Shown piece after piece: positions 24,881 to 33,325 of a stretch of 64,000 nucleotides of DNA (position 1 is the stretch's first letter; each line of letters begins with the position of its first letter). Position numbers and translations under genes: made by a program. A model generated the notes under the pieces. The model worked only from the letters and a program-made list of their open reading frames with translations, was not told the origin of the DNA and searched no databases. Origin of the DNA: DASPTH01 sp046727575 (GTDB lineage Bacteria > Actinomycetota > Acidimicrobiia > IMCC26256 > DASPTH01); the NCBI GenBank assembly GCA_046727575.1, contig JBKPCV010000054.1, forward strand, positions 1-64,000. Direction: 5' to 3'.

Positions 24881-26098
24881 CTAGCTCGTGCTCTCGTCGA
24901 TCTCCAGGAGATGACCGAGCTTCTGCTGCTTCGTGCGGAGGTAGCGGATGTTCTCGGTGTTCGGGAGCACGTGCAGGGGCACGCGCTCCACGATCTCGAG
25001 ACCGTAGCCGTCGAGGCCGCCGTACTTGTCCGGATTGTTGGTCATCACGCGCATCGTCGAGACTCCGAGGTCGACGAGGATCTGCGCACCGATGCCGTAC
25101 TCCCGGGAGTCAGGCGGGAACCCGAGCTCCACATTGGCTTCCACGGTGTCGAGGCCCTGATCCTGCAGGGTGTACGCGCGGAACTTGTGGCCCAAGCCGA
25201 TGCCCCGTCCCTCGTGCCCGCGGAGATACACCACGACCCCCGTGCCTTCCTCGGCGATGAGCCGCAGCGCCAGATCCAGCTGCAGACCACAGTCGCAGCG
25301 CATCGAACCGAACACGTCGCCGGTCAGGCACTCGGAGTGGACCCGCACGAGCACGTCGTCCTTGCCCGCCACCTCGCCGCGCACGAACGCCATGTGCTCG
25401 GTGCCGTCGAGCAACGACTCGAATACGTACGCGGTGAAGTCGCCGTAGCTCGTGGGGATGCGCGCCTCGGAGACCCGCCGCACCAGCTTCTCGCGGTGCC
25501 GGCGGTAGCGGACGAGATCCGCGATCGAGATCACCAGCAGACCGTGCTCGCGGGCAAAACGCTCGAGCTCCGGCAGACGGGCCATCGAACCGTCGTCGTT
25601 CACCACCTCCGCCAGCACCCCCGCCGGCCGCAACCGTGCCATGCGGGCGAGATCGACGGAAGCCTCGGTGTGGCCCGCGCGGGTGAGCACTCCACCTTCG
25701 CGGTAGCGCAACGGGAAGATGTGCCCGGGTCGGGCGAGGTCTTCGGGTCGGGTGTCCTCGTCGAGGATCGCGTGGACGGTCGCGCACCGGTCGGCGGCAG
25801 AGATGCCCGTGGACGTGCCGTGCTTGGCGTCGACCGAGACCGTGAAGGCCGTCCGCTGCGACTCGGTGTTCTCGGCGACCATCAGCGGGATACGGAGCTC
25901 GTCGAGGCGGTGCCCTTCGACCGGCATGCAGATGACGCCGCTCGTGTGACGGATCATGAACGCCATCGTCTCCGGCGTCATCTTCTCGGCGGCGATGATC
26001 AGGTCGCCCTCGTTCTCGCGGTCGACGCTGTCGACCACGATCACCATCTCCCCCCGCGCGATGGCCTCGATGGCCTCTTCGATCTTCGTGAAGGGCAT
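24881..26098 (-). CDS. ribBA: bifunctional DHBP synthase / GTP cyclohydrolase II
   Basis: Supplies both riboflavin precursors. Residues 1 to about 200 are the RibB domain (SVDRENEGDLI metal and substrate site, HTEASVDLARMA); the C-terminal RibA domain has the zinc site SECLTGDVFGSMRCDCG and RGHEGRGIGL. The 405-residue length is normal for the fusion. It starts 5 nt after ribE. Confidence 0.97.
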   Translation of the reverse strand: MPFTKIEEAIEAIARGEMVIVVDSVDRENEGDLIIAAEKMTPETMAFMIRHTSGVICMPVEGHRLDELRIPLMVAENTESQRTAFTVSVDAKHGTSTGISAADRCATVHAILDEDTRPEDLARPGHIFPLRYREGGVLTRAGHTEASVDLARMARLRPAGVLAEVVNDDGSMARLPELERFAREHGLLVISIADLVRYRRHREKLVRRVSEARIPTSYGDFTAYVFESLLDGTEHMAFVRGEVAGKDDVLVRVHSECLTGDVFGSMRCDCGLQLDLALRLIAEEGTGVVVYLRGHEGRGIGLGHKFRAYTLQDQGLDTVEANVELGFPPDSREYGIGAQILVDLGVSTMRVMTNNPDKYGGLDGYGLEIVERVPLHVLPNTENIRYLRTKQQKLGHLLEIDESTS

Positions 26099-26103
26099 GC
26101 TCC

Positions 26104-26757
26104 TCAGCCTTCTGCATTGGGTCGCTCGCTACGGCCGGGGGTACCCCGGCCGCTCACGCTCGCTTCCCCTCTCGTCACCAAACGTTCCACATACTTCGCC
26201 ACGATGTCGACTTCGAGGTTCACGGGGTCTCCGACTGTCTTTGAACCCAGCGTCGTGACCGCGAGCGTGTGCGGGATGACCGCGACAGCGAACCCGTCGT
26301 CGAGAACGTCCGCGACGGTGAGGCTGATGCCGTCGACGGTCACCGAACCCTTCTCCACGATGTAGCGCAGCACGTACGGCGGCGCGGCGAACTCCACACG
26401 GCGTGATCCGTCGGCCAGGGGCTCCCGTGCTCGAATATGCCCGACCGCGTCCACATGGCCTTGCACGAGGTGTCCGCCGAGACGGTCCTCGAGGCGCACC
26501 GGGCGTTCGAGGTTCACCGCGTCACCAGCCTCCAGATCCCCGAGCTCGGTCCGGGTGAGTGTCTCCGTGACCGCGTCGGCCGCGAAGCCACCCTCGCCGA
26601 GCTCGACCACTGTGAGGCAGCAACCGTTCACCGCGATGGACGCCCCGATCGCCAGGTCCGTGAGCACCTGAGTCGCCGCGATCTCGATGCGCGCCCCGCC
26701 GCCGATCGGATGCACCCCGCGCACGGTGCCGACCTCCTCGACGATGCCGGTGAACAC
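26104..26757 (-). CDS. ribE: riboflavin synthase alpha chain with repeat-encoded C-terminal tail
   Basis: Dismutates two lumazines to riboflavin. Two lumazine-binding barrels are visible, starting MFTGIVEEVGTVRG and HLVQGHVDAVGHI. The enzyme core should end near KYVERLVTRGE; the last 19 residues, ASVSGRGTPGRSER plus PNAEG, are encoded by a type B palindromic repeat in the same reading frame as the argG insertion. GTG 26757 directly follows the ribD TAG. Confidence 0.95.
   Translation of the reverse strand: MFTGIVEEVGTVRGVHPIGGGARIEIAATQVLTDLAIGASIAVNGCCLTVVELGEGGFAADAVTETLTRTELGDLEAGDAVNLERPVRLEDRLGGHLVQGHVDAVGHIRAREPLADGSRRVEFAAPPYVLRYIVEKGSVTVDGISLTVADVLDDGFAVAVIPHTLAVTTLGSKTVGDPVNLEVDIVAKYVERLVTRGEASVSGRGTPGRSERPNAEG
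26119..26163. repeat. palindromic repeat, type B, copy forming the ribE 3' end
   Basis: Core CGGCCGGGG-GTA-CCCCGGCCG, perfect 9-bp arms (26132-26140, 26144-26152), with flanks GGGTCGCTCGCTA and CTCACGCTCGC. It is translated as SVSGRGTPGRSER at the ribE C-terminus; the ribE stop codon lies just beyond it. Confidence 0.85.
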
Positions 26758-27909
26758 CTACGCCTGCTTCTCGTTCAGCCACGAAGGCGGCTCCTCGTTC
26801 AGCCACGAAGGCGGCCGCTCGTATTCCAGGCGCACGTCGTCGCCCAACGGCCTCACGTCGACGAGCTCGAAGCGCCTCGTGTCGGCGATCGTCGCGGGCC
26901 CGGCGAGCTCGAACGCGGCGAGGCCGTCACGACCGAGCACCGTCGGCGCGACGTACGCGACGAAGCGGTCGACCAGATCGGCCTCGTGCAACGCACCGGC
27001 GACGTGAGCGCCGCCCTCGACCAGCGCCTGCAGCACACCCAGTCCGGCGAGCAGCTCCAGCGCCTCCCGCAGGTCGACGCCATGACCGGTTGCTGAGCGG
27101 GACACCGTCTTCACCTTCGCGCCCGCGGCTACCCAGGCGTCGGTCGCGACGGCGGGAGCCAGCGCGGTGGTGACGACAAGCGTGGGGGCGAGCATTGCGT
27201 CGAACAGCGGACCCTGCGCGGGCACACGTCCCCGCGCATCGAGCAGCACACGAAGTGGTTGCCGCGCCACCGGCTCCCGCGCCTCGCGCACGGTCAAGGC
27301 GGGCTCGTCGGCGAGGACGGTCCCCGCGCCGACCACCACCGCCTGGGAGTCCGCGCGCAGCTCGTGCGCATCGGCTCGTGCTGCCGCGCCGGTGATCCAG
27401 CGGGACGATCCGTCTCGGGCTGCGATCCGCCCATCGAGGCTCATCGCCGTCTTCAACACGACCGCCGGCCGACCGAGCGTGCGGTGGGTGAGATACGGCG
27501 CGAGCAGCCGCCGCGCCGCCTCGTCCCCGATCCCGACGTCGACGGGGACCCCGTGCTCACGGAGCCACGCCATGCCTGCGCCTCTCGCGCGGCGATCGGG
27601 GTCGGCGATCGCCACGACCACGCGTGCGACGCCTGCCTCGACCAGCGCGTCGACGCACGGAGGCGTCCGTCCGTGGTGGGCGCAGGGCTCGAGCGTGACG
27701 TACGCCGTCGCTCCCCGGGCGAGGCCAGCTGCGGCCCGCAACGCCTCGATTTCGGCATGGGGCCCGCCGGGAGGCTGGGTCGCGCCCTCACCGACGATCT
27801 GTCCGTCGCGCACGAGCACGCAGCCAACCCACGGGTTGGGGGCGGTGCGCCGGCGGGCCGCAGCGGAGAGCGTGATCGCACGCTGCATCAGCTCGGCCTC
27901 TGCGTCCAC
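26758..27909 (-). CDS. ribD: bifunctional pyrimidine deaminase/reductase
   Basis: First gene of the riboflavin operon. The 383-residue protein has the zinc deaminase domain (PHAEIEAL, PCAHHGRTPPC) and the C-terminal reductase domain (KTAMSLDGRIAARDGSSRWI, LVEGGAHVAGAL). GTG 27909 has AAGGAA about 10 nt upstream and gives the expected N-terminus; an ATG at 27888 is internal to it. The C-terminus ends in a duplicated PPSWLNE peptide encoded by a 24-bp tandem repeat. Confidence 0.95.
   Translation of the reverse strand: MDAEAELMQRAITLSAAARRRTAPNPWVGCVLVRDGQIVGEGATQPPGGPHAEIEALRAAAGLARGATAYVTLEPCAHHGRTPPCVDALVEAGVARVVVAIADPDRRARGAGMAWLREHGVPVDVGIGDEAARRLLAPYLTHRTLGRPAVVLKTAMSLDGRIAARDGSSRWITGAAARADAHELRADSQAVVVGAGTVLADEPALTVREAREPVARQPLRVLLDARGRVPAQGPLFDAMLAPTLVVTTALAPAVATDAWVAAGAKVKTVSRSATGHGVDLREALELLAGLGVLQALVEGGAHVAGALHEADLVDRFVAYVAPTVLGRDGLAAFELAGPATIADTRRFELVDVRPLGDDVRLEYERPPSWLNEEPPSWLNEKQA
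26771..26814. repeat. 24-bp tandem duplication at the ribD 3' end
   Basis: TCGTTCAGCCACGAAGGCGG occurs at 26771-26790 and again at 26795-26814 (period 24 bp). It encodes PPSWLNE twice at the RibD C-terminus and keeps the frame, so it looks like a recent slip duplication. Confidence 0.85.
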
Positions 27910-27942
27910 GGCGGCACGTTCCTTCCCGTCGGAACCCCTAGT

Positions 27943-27971
27943 AATGTAATGCATTACTTCAGGGGTGTCCA
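27943..27971 (-). promoter_or_regulatory. rib operon promoter with palindromic operator
   Basis: On the minus strand TGGACA (27971-27966), a 17-nt spacer and TACATT (27948-27943) form a good promoter about 35 nt upstream of the ribD GTG. The perfect 12-bp palindrome GTAATGCATTAC (27946-27957) covers the -10 and end of the spacer and looks like a repressor operator. No FMN riboswitch motif is visible in the 134-nt gap between ribD and the alcohol dehydrogenase gene. Confidence 0.6.
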
Positions 27972-28043
27972 GGGACCCAGACGATCGGTTCGCCTGCGAA
28001 TTCTCCCAGAGCCGGCCGCTCCCCTGCGAACCGCAGGGCTCCG

Positions 28044-29135
28044 CTACAGCTCGAGGACCGTGCGGATGCCACGGCCGGCCTCCACGTCCGCGAAGGCATC
28101 GTTGATGTCGTCGAGCGGCCGCCGGTTCGTGATCAGACCGTCGAGGTCGAGCTGGCCGGCGCGCCACAGCCCGACCATGCGCGGGATGTCGCGCAGCGAG
28201 TTGCAGCTCCCGAGGAAGCAGCCCTTCACCTGCTTCTCCTCGATGCCGAAGAGCACGGCCGGCGCGATCGTGATGGCCTGGTCGGCCGACGGTGCACCGA
28301 CGAGCACGGTCATCCCACCGGGGCGGGTCGCGGCGATGCCGGCCTGGGCGAGCGCCGTGATCCCGGCGCACTCGAACGCGTAGTCGGGCCCGACCACGGT
28401 GATGGCACGGGCGCGCGAGGCGACGTCGTCACGGTCGGGATCGACCACGTCGGTGGCGCCGAGTGCCAATGCAGCCTCGCGGCGCGCAGCGATCGGGTCA
28501 CTGGCGATGATGCGCGACGCGCCGGCGACGCGAGCACCCTGGACGACCGACTGGCCGATTCCACCCAGGCCGAGGACGAGGACGGTCGCCCCGGGCTCGA
28601 CCTTCGCGGTGTTCAGGACCGCACCGACACCGGTCTGCACCGCGCAGCCGATGACACACACCACGTCGAGCGGTACGTCGTCGGGCACGCGCACCGCGCC
28701 GGTCTCGGTCGTCAGCGCGTACTCCGCGAACCCGCCGACCCCGAGACCCCGGTACACGATCTCGCCGTTGCGCGAGAGCCCGGTGGAGCCGTCGGCGAAC
28801 GTGTTGGTGAGGATCGCGCGGTTGTTCACGCAACACCCGGCTTCGCCCCGCAGGCAGAAGTAGCACTGCCCGCACGGCGCGATCGGCGTGAGGACGACCT
28901 GGTCACCGGGCGTCAGGGAGGTGACCCCATTCCCGACGGCGTCGACCACGCCTGCCGCTTCGTGGCCGAGCACGATCGGCGTGGTCGAGGCGACGTGCGC
29001 CACCGTCAGGTCGGAGTGGCAGATGCCGCAGTGCGACACCTTGACCCTCACGTACCCCGGACCAGGGTCGTCGATCTTGACGGTGTCGTCGATGACGAAC
29101 GGTTCGTTCGCAGCCTCGAGCACTGCGGCGCGCAC
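28044..29135 (-). CDS. zinc-dependent alcohol dehydrogenase
   Basis: A 363-residue medium-chain dehydrogenase/reductase. Catalytic zinc ligands are in HCGICHSD and GHEAAGVV, the structural zinc site is CGQCYFCLRGEAGC, and the NAD fold is VLVLGLGGIGQSVVQGA. It resembles the class III-type alcohol dehydrogenases of actinobacteria; mycothiol-dependent formaldehyde dehydrogenase or NDMA-linked alcohol dehydrogenase are possible but not decided by sequence. GTG 29135 has GAGGGGAG upstream; it follows the deacylase gene by 12 nt. Confidence 0.88.
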   Translation of the reverse strand: MRAAVLEAANEPFVIDDTVKIDDPGPGYVRVKVSHCGICHSDLTVAHVASTTPIVLGHEAAGVVDAVGNGVTSLTPGDQVVLTPIAPCGQCYFCLRGEAGCCVNNRAILTNTFADGSTGLSRNGEIVYRGLGVGGFAEYALTTETGAVRVPDDVPLDVVCVIGCAVQTGVGAVLNTAKVEPGATVLVLGLGGIGQSVVQGARVAGASRIIASDPIAARREAALALGATDVVDPDRDDVASRARAITVVGPDYAFECAGITALAQAGIAATRPGGMTVLVGAPSADQAITIAPAVLFGIEEKQVKGCFLGSCNSLRDIPRMVGLWRAGQLDLDGLITNRRPLDDINDAFADVEAGRGIRTVLEL

Positions 29136-29147
29136 GGCACTCCCCTC

Positions 29148-30821
29148 TCAGCGCCAGCGCTTCGAAGAGCGCACGACGTGACCGGGGCGGGCCTTGCCGT
29201 TGACACGCGCGCCGTCGACCTGCACCGGCGTGCCGTTCACGACGACGTGGCGCATGCCGGTGGGTTGGTCGGCCGTCAATCGCTCGGCGTCGGCCGGGAA
29301 GTCGCGCACCCTGCGGAGCGGCCCCGGCGCGACGGTCTTCGGGTCGAACACCGTGACGTCCGCCCACGCGCCTTCCCGTAAGTAGCCGCGGTCAGTGAGC
29401 CCGAGGAAGTCGGCCTGCGTGCCGGTGAGCTTGCGCACCGCGGTCTCGATGGGCATGAGGTCGCGGTCGCGCACCCAGTTCCCGAGGAAGTCGGTGGGCT
29501 CCGGAGCATCGCAGAGCTGGCCGACGTGCGCGCCGGCATCGGACAGCCCGAGCGTGCAGTGCTCGTCGACGAGCAGCTTCGCGACCTCGTCGGCGTCGTC
29601 GTTGAGCACGACCGTGCGCACGCGGAGCTCGAGGTCGGGCTCCTCGAGCGCGAGGTCGAGCATGGCGTCGAACGGCTTCTGGCCGCGATCGGCCGCGACG
29701 TCGGGGAGCGGGCGCTCCAGCAGCTCGGGATGCTTCGTGCTGGCCACGATCGTGTACTTGTTCCAGTCGGGTACGCCGAAGCCCGCACGTCCCTCCCACG
29801 CGGCCTGTGTCCGCGCCCGCCACTCGGGGTCGGCGTACGCACGCCGGCGGTCGTCGAGCGACCCGGCCATCAGCTCCGCGAACTCCGGGCTCAGGTTGAG
29901 CATGAACGGCGATGCGAGCGTCATCGCGAACATCAGCGGTCGCGGGCTCACCTGCGGCCACACTTCGGCGCCGCGCGCCCACCCCTCGTTGTTGATCTCG
30001 ACGCTCCGGCGGTGACCACCCTGCGAGCTCGTGAGGAGCGCGCCATACGTGAACGGCACCCCGACACGCGGTTGCAGGTCGTACAGGTCGTCGATGCGGC
30101 ACTGATCGCCCGGCGCGATCGCGAACACGCCACGTCCGGCGTCGCGCAGCGCGTCGAGGAGCGCGTCGAGCTCTTTGCGCTCGGCGAACCGGCTCGGGAC
30201 CGGGAGGCCGTCGACGCCACGGTGCGTCATCGCGAAGCTGGTCGCGAAGCCGGCGGCGCCCGCCTCCATCGCCTCACGCAACACGGCCTGCATCTCGATG
30301 ATCTCGTCGTCGGTCGCGGCGCGCTCGTAGGCGGCGTCGCCCATGACGAACAGCCGGAGCGCAGTGTGGCCGATGTACGCGGCGAAGTTCATCGCGGTGC
30401 CGCGCCGTTCGACCGACGCGAGGTACTCGGGAAAGGTGGAGAAGTCCCACGGGATCCCGGCGCCGAGAGTGTCGACGTTCATGTCCTCGACGTTCTCGAG
30501 CGTGCGGGCGATCACGTCGTGGTGCTCCGTTCGCGTCGGCGCAATCGAGAACCCGCAGTTGCCGGCGACGACCGTCGTGACGCCGTGGAAGCACGACGGT
30601 GTGAGCGCGGGGTCCCAGAAGACCTGCGCGTCGTAGTGCGTGTGGATGTCGATGAAACCGGGAGCGACGATGTGGTCGCCGGCGTCGAGCACGCGCTCGC
30701 CGTCGAGGTTCGGGCCGATTCCCACGATCGTGCCGTCGACGATCGCGACGTCGGCGCGCACCCCGGCGCCGCCGGTGCCGTCGACCACGGTGCCGCCCTT
30801 GATGACGAGATCGGCGCTCAT
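29148..30821 (-). CDS. N-acyl-D-amino-acid deacylase family amidohydrolase
   Basis: A 557-residue metal-dependent amidohydrolase of the D-aminoacylase group. The N-terminal beta domain (LVIKGGTVVDGTG) is followed by the HxH metal motif in GFIDIHTHYDAQVFWDP, a Cys in the GNCGFSIAPT segment used by D-aminoacylases for metal binding, and LSDAGAHVGQLCDA near the C-terminus. Start ATG 30821 has GGAGGT. The true substrate may be an N-acyl-D-amino acid or a hydantoin-like compound. Confidence 0.85.
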   Translation of the reverse strand: MSADLVIKGGTVVDGTGGAGVRADVAIVDGTIVGIGPNLDGERVLDAGDHIVAPGFIDIHTHYDAQVFWDPALTPSCFHGVTTVVAGNCGFSIAPTRTEHHDVIARTLENVEDMNVDTLGAGIPWDFSTFPEYLASVERRGTAMNFAAYIGHTALRLFVMGDAAYERAATDDEIIEMQAVLREAMEAGAAGFATSFAMTHRGVDGLPVPSRFAERKELDALLDALRDAGRGVFAIAPGDQCRIDDLYDLQPRVGVPFTYGALLTSSQGGHRRSVEINNEGWARGAEVWPQVSPRPLMFAMTLASPFMLNLSPEFAELMAGSLDDRRRAYADPEWRARTQAAWEGRAGFGVPDWNKYTIVASTKHPELLERPLPDVAADRGQKPFDAMLDLALEEPDLELRVRTVVLNDDADEVAKLLVDEHCTLGLSDAGAHVGQLCDAPEPTDFLGNWVRDRDLMPIETAVRKLTGTQADFLGLTDRGYLREGAWADVTVFDPKTVAPGPLRRVRDFPADAERLTADQPTGMRHVVVNGTPVQVDGARVNGKARPGHVVRSSKRWR

Positions 30822-30848
30822 GAGACCTCCGTTCGACGCCTTCGAGTA

Positions 30849-31334
30849 TCAGTGTGGACGCCCGCCCGCGAGCAGGTCCAGCGCGTGGGGGATCGCGGGC
30901 AGGATCACTTCGATGCACTCGAGCGCACCGTTGCTCGAGCCGGGCAGGTTGCACACGAGTGCCTGACCGACGGTGCCGCACAGCCCCCGCGACAGCATGC
31001 CGAAGGGCATACCGGGCGCGTCGCTCGCCCGCCGCATCGCCTCCGCCATGCCCGGCGCCTCACGCTCGAGGACCATGCGGGTTCCCTCCGGGGTGAGGTC
31101 GCGTGGACCGAACCCGGTGCCACCGGTCGTGACCACGAGCCCGGCGAACCCGGCGGTGAGGCGGCGGAGCTCCCGGGCGACCTCGTCGACGCCGTCCGGG
31201 GTCACCGCGTGCTCGAGCACGTCGAACGCCGCCTCGGTGAGACGCGCCGCGATCTTCGGGCCGGCGTTGTCGGTGCGCGTACCGGCGACGACGCCGTCGG
31301 ACACGACGAGCACCTTCGCCGCCAGCGTGCTCAC
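30849..31334 (-). CDS. molybdenum cofactor biosynthesis protein MogA/MoaB
   Basis: A 161-residue MoCF-domain protein that adenylylates molybdopterin before metal insertion. The motif LVVTTGGTGFGPRDLTPEGT is the family signature and LPGSSNGALE closes the fold. GTG 31334 overlaps the rpe stop (GTGA). It may serve the molybdenum hydroxylase subunit at 50032-52332, but it belongs to a different transcription unit. Confidence 0.9.
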   Translation of the reverse strand: MSTLAAKVLVVSDGVVAGTRTDNAGPKIAARLTEAAFDVLEHAVTPDGVDEVARELRRLTAGFAGLVVTTGGTGFGPRDLTPEGTRMVLEREAPGMAEAMRRASDAPGMPFGMLSRGLCGTVGQALVCNLPGSSNGALECIEVILPAIPHALDLLAGGRPH

Positions 31335-31999
31335 CGGTGGACCGCCGCCTCGGCCACCGCCCGGATCTCCCGCGCGGCTGCGAGCGGGTCGGGAGCACCG
31401 AAGATCGCGCTGCCGGCCACGAGGATGTCGACACCGGCGGCGGCCGCCCGGGGGGCGGTCTCGACGTTGATCCCACCGTCGATCTCGAGCTCGACGTCGA
31501 GCCCGCGTTCGTCGATCTCCTTGCGCACCATGCGCACCTTGTCGAGCGCGTCGGGGATGAACGGCTGCCCACCCCAACCTGGGTGCACGCTCATCACCAG
31601 CAGCAGGTCGATGTCGGCCAGATACGGGAGCACCGCGTCGACGGGCGTCTCGGGGTTGAGCACGAGACCCACACCCAACTCACGGTCGCGCAGCTCACGG
31701 AAGAGCGTCCGCGGATCGCCGAGCTCGATGTGCACGATGCAGCGGTCGGCCCCGGCTTCGGTGAAGTCGTCGAGGAGGACCTGCGGGTTGTCGACCATGA
31801 GGTGACAGTCGAGGAACAGCTCGGTGTGCTTGCGCAATGCCTGCACCACGGGCGGACCGATGGTGAGGTTCGGCACGAAGTGGCCGTCCATCACGTCGAC
31901 GTGCAAGAGGTCGGCGGCGTCGGCCACGCGGTCGACCTCCGCACCGAGCTGCGCGAAGTCGGCGGAGAGGATCGACGGCGACAGTTTCACCGTCGTCAC
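31331..31999 (-). CDS. rpe: ribulose-phosphate 3-epimerase
   Basis: Interconverts ribulose 5-phosphate and xylulose 5-phosphate. The 222-residue TIM barrel has LSPSILSADFAQLG, HVDVMDGHFVPN (metal His and Asp), MSVHPGWGGQPF and EIDGGIN, all family signatures. Start GTG 31999 has no obvious Shine-Dalgarno. It sits between rsmB and mog in the long minus-strand run. Confidence 0.96.
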   Translation of the reverse strand: MTTVKLSPSILSADFAQLGAEVDRVADAADLLHVDVMDGHFVPNLTIGPPVVQALRKHTELFLDCHLMVDNPQVLLDDFTEAGADRCIVHIELGDPRTLFRELRDRELGVGLVLNPETPVDAVLPYLADIDLLLVMSVHPGWGGQPFIPDALDKVRMVRKEIDERGLDVELEIDGGINVETAPRAAAAGVDILVAGSAIFGAPDPLAAAREIRAVAEAAVHR

Positions 32000-32038
32000 C
32001 GTACCCGCCGCATCCGCTCGGTCGGCGCGTCGCCGGGG

Positions 32039-33325
32039 CTACTCCTCCATTCGCCGCAGCGCGAGCACGAACATTCCGTCCGTACCCGCAGTCTGTGGGA
32101 GCAGCAGCGCACCCCGGCCGCGCGGCTGCCACGGTGTGCCGGGTGGCGGGAGCGCATCGAAGGATGCGAGGTGCTCCGCCGCCCACGCGTCGACGTCGGC
32201 CGTCTCGGCTCGGGTCAGCGTGCAGACCGAGTACAGAAGGACTCCGCCGGGTCGCACGACCGTCGCGGCCGCCGCGAGCAGCTCACGTTGGAGTGCGGCG
32301 AGCTCGTCGATCGACGTCTCGGTGACACGCCAACGGGCGTCCGGACGCCGACGGAGGACGCCGAGGCCGCTGCACGGGGCGTCGAGCAGCACGCGGTCGA
32401 ACGGTGCATCGCACACCGGCGGCGCACGGCCGTCGGCGACGACCGGATGCACGTTGCGCAGCGCGAGCCGCGCGGATGCGTCTGCCACGAGCCGCACGCG
32501 CCCGGCGTCGATGTCGAACGCGACGACCTCACCGTCGGCACCGACGCGCTCGGCGGCGGCAGTGGCCTTCCCGCCGGGCGCGGCGGCGACGTCGGCGATC
32601 CGTTCGTGCGGTTGGGGGTCGAGGAACGCTACGAGCGCCTGGCTCGCCTGGTCCTGTGGTGTCGCCCGTCCCCGTTGGACGGCAGCGGCCACGGTGGGGT
32701 CACCGATGCCGCGAACCACGAGCGCGTCTCGAACCAGCGCGCCGCGCTCGACCTGCGCCCCTCCTTGCACGAGCTCCGTCGCGACCGCCTCCGGTGTCTC
32801 AGTACGCAGCGTGACCGCGGCAGGCTCGTTCATCGCGACCAGCGCGGCGCGCGCATCCGCCGCGCCGAGGTCCTGTGTCATACGGGCGACGAGCCAGTCG
32901 GGGTACGAGAGCGCGATGGCATCGCTCGGGGCCTCCGGCCACGGTGGCCCGAGACGCGTCAGACCGCGCAGTACCGCGTTGACGAAGCCCGTCGCGCGCC
33001 GCGAGCGAGCCGCCAGCGCGTCGACCGTCTCCGAGACCGCGGCGTGCGGCGACACGTCATGGAGGAGCTGGTAGGCGCCGAGCCGGAGTGCGGCGCGCAC
33101 GGGCCGATCCAGCCGGTGCACGGGGCGCGTGGAGACGCGCCCGATCAGATCGTCGAGTCGCCGTTGCGCGCGCACGGTGCCGTACACCAGGTTGGTGACG
33201 AACGCGCGGTCGCGATCGCGCAGACGCGAGCCCCGCAACATGACGGGAAGCAGGACATGCGCGTATGCGCCGTCCTCGATGCGAACGAGCGCGTCGAGCG
33301 CGACGAGTCGCGGCGACGCGCTCAC
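32039..33325 (-). CDS. rsmB: 16S rRNA (cytosine-967-C5)-methyltransferase
   Basis: A 428-residue protein with an N-terminal NusB-like RNA-binding domain (PRLVALDALVRIEDGAYAHV...) and a C-terminal AdoMet methyltransferase domain (VAAAPGGKATAAAERVG). The two catalytic cysteines are in LLDAPCSGLGVL and YSVCTLTRAET. GTG 33325 overlaps the fmt stop (GTGA), preferred over a GTG at 33343 that overlaps fmt by 22 nt. Confidence 0.94.
   Translation of the reverse strand: MSASPRLVALDALVRIEDGAYAHVLLPVMLRGSRLRDRDRAFVTNLVYGTVRAQRRLDDLIGRVSTRPVHRLDRPVRAALRLGAYQLLHDVSPHAAVSETVDALAARSRRATGFVNAVLRGLTRLGPPWPEAPSDAIALSYPDWLVARMTQDLGAADARAALVAMNEPAAVTLRTETPEAVATELVQGGAQVERGALVRDALVVRGIGDPTVAAAVQRGRATPQDQASQALVAFLDPQPHERIADVAAAPGGKATAAAERVGADGEVVAFDIDAGRVRLVADASARLALRNVHPVVADGRAPPVCDAPFDRVLLDAPCSGLGVLRRRPDARWRVTETSIDELAALQRELLAAAATVVRPGGVLLYSVCTLTRAETADVDAWAAEHLASFDALPPPGTPWQPRGRGALLLPQTAGTDGMFVLALRRMEE

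Noticed and set aside
9311..26163. CRISPR array
   Set aside because: Repeats are kilobases apart with variable cores, no regular spacers and no cas genes.
27910..28043. FMN riboswitch upstream of ribD
   Set aside because: None of the conserved RFN blocks are present; a promoter with a palindromic operator is seen instead.
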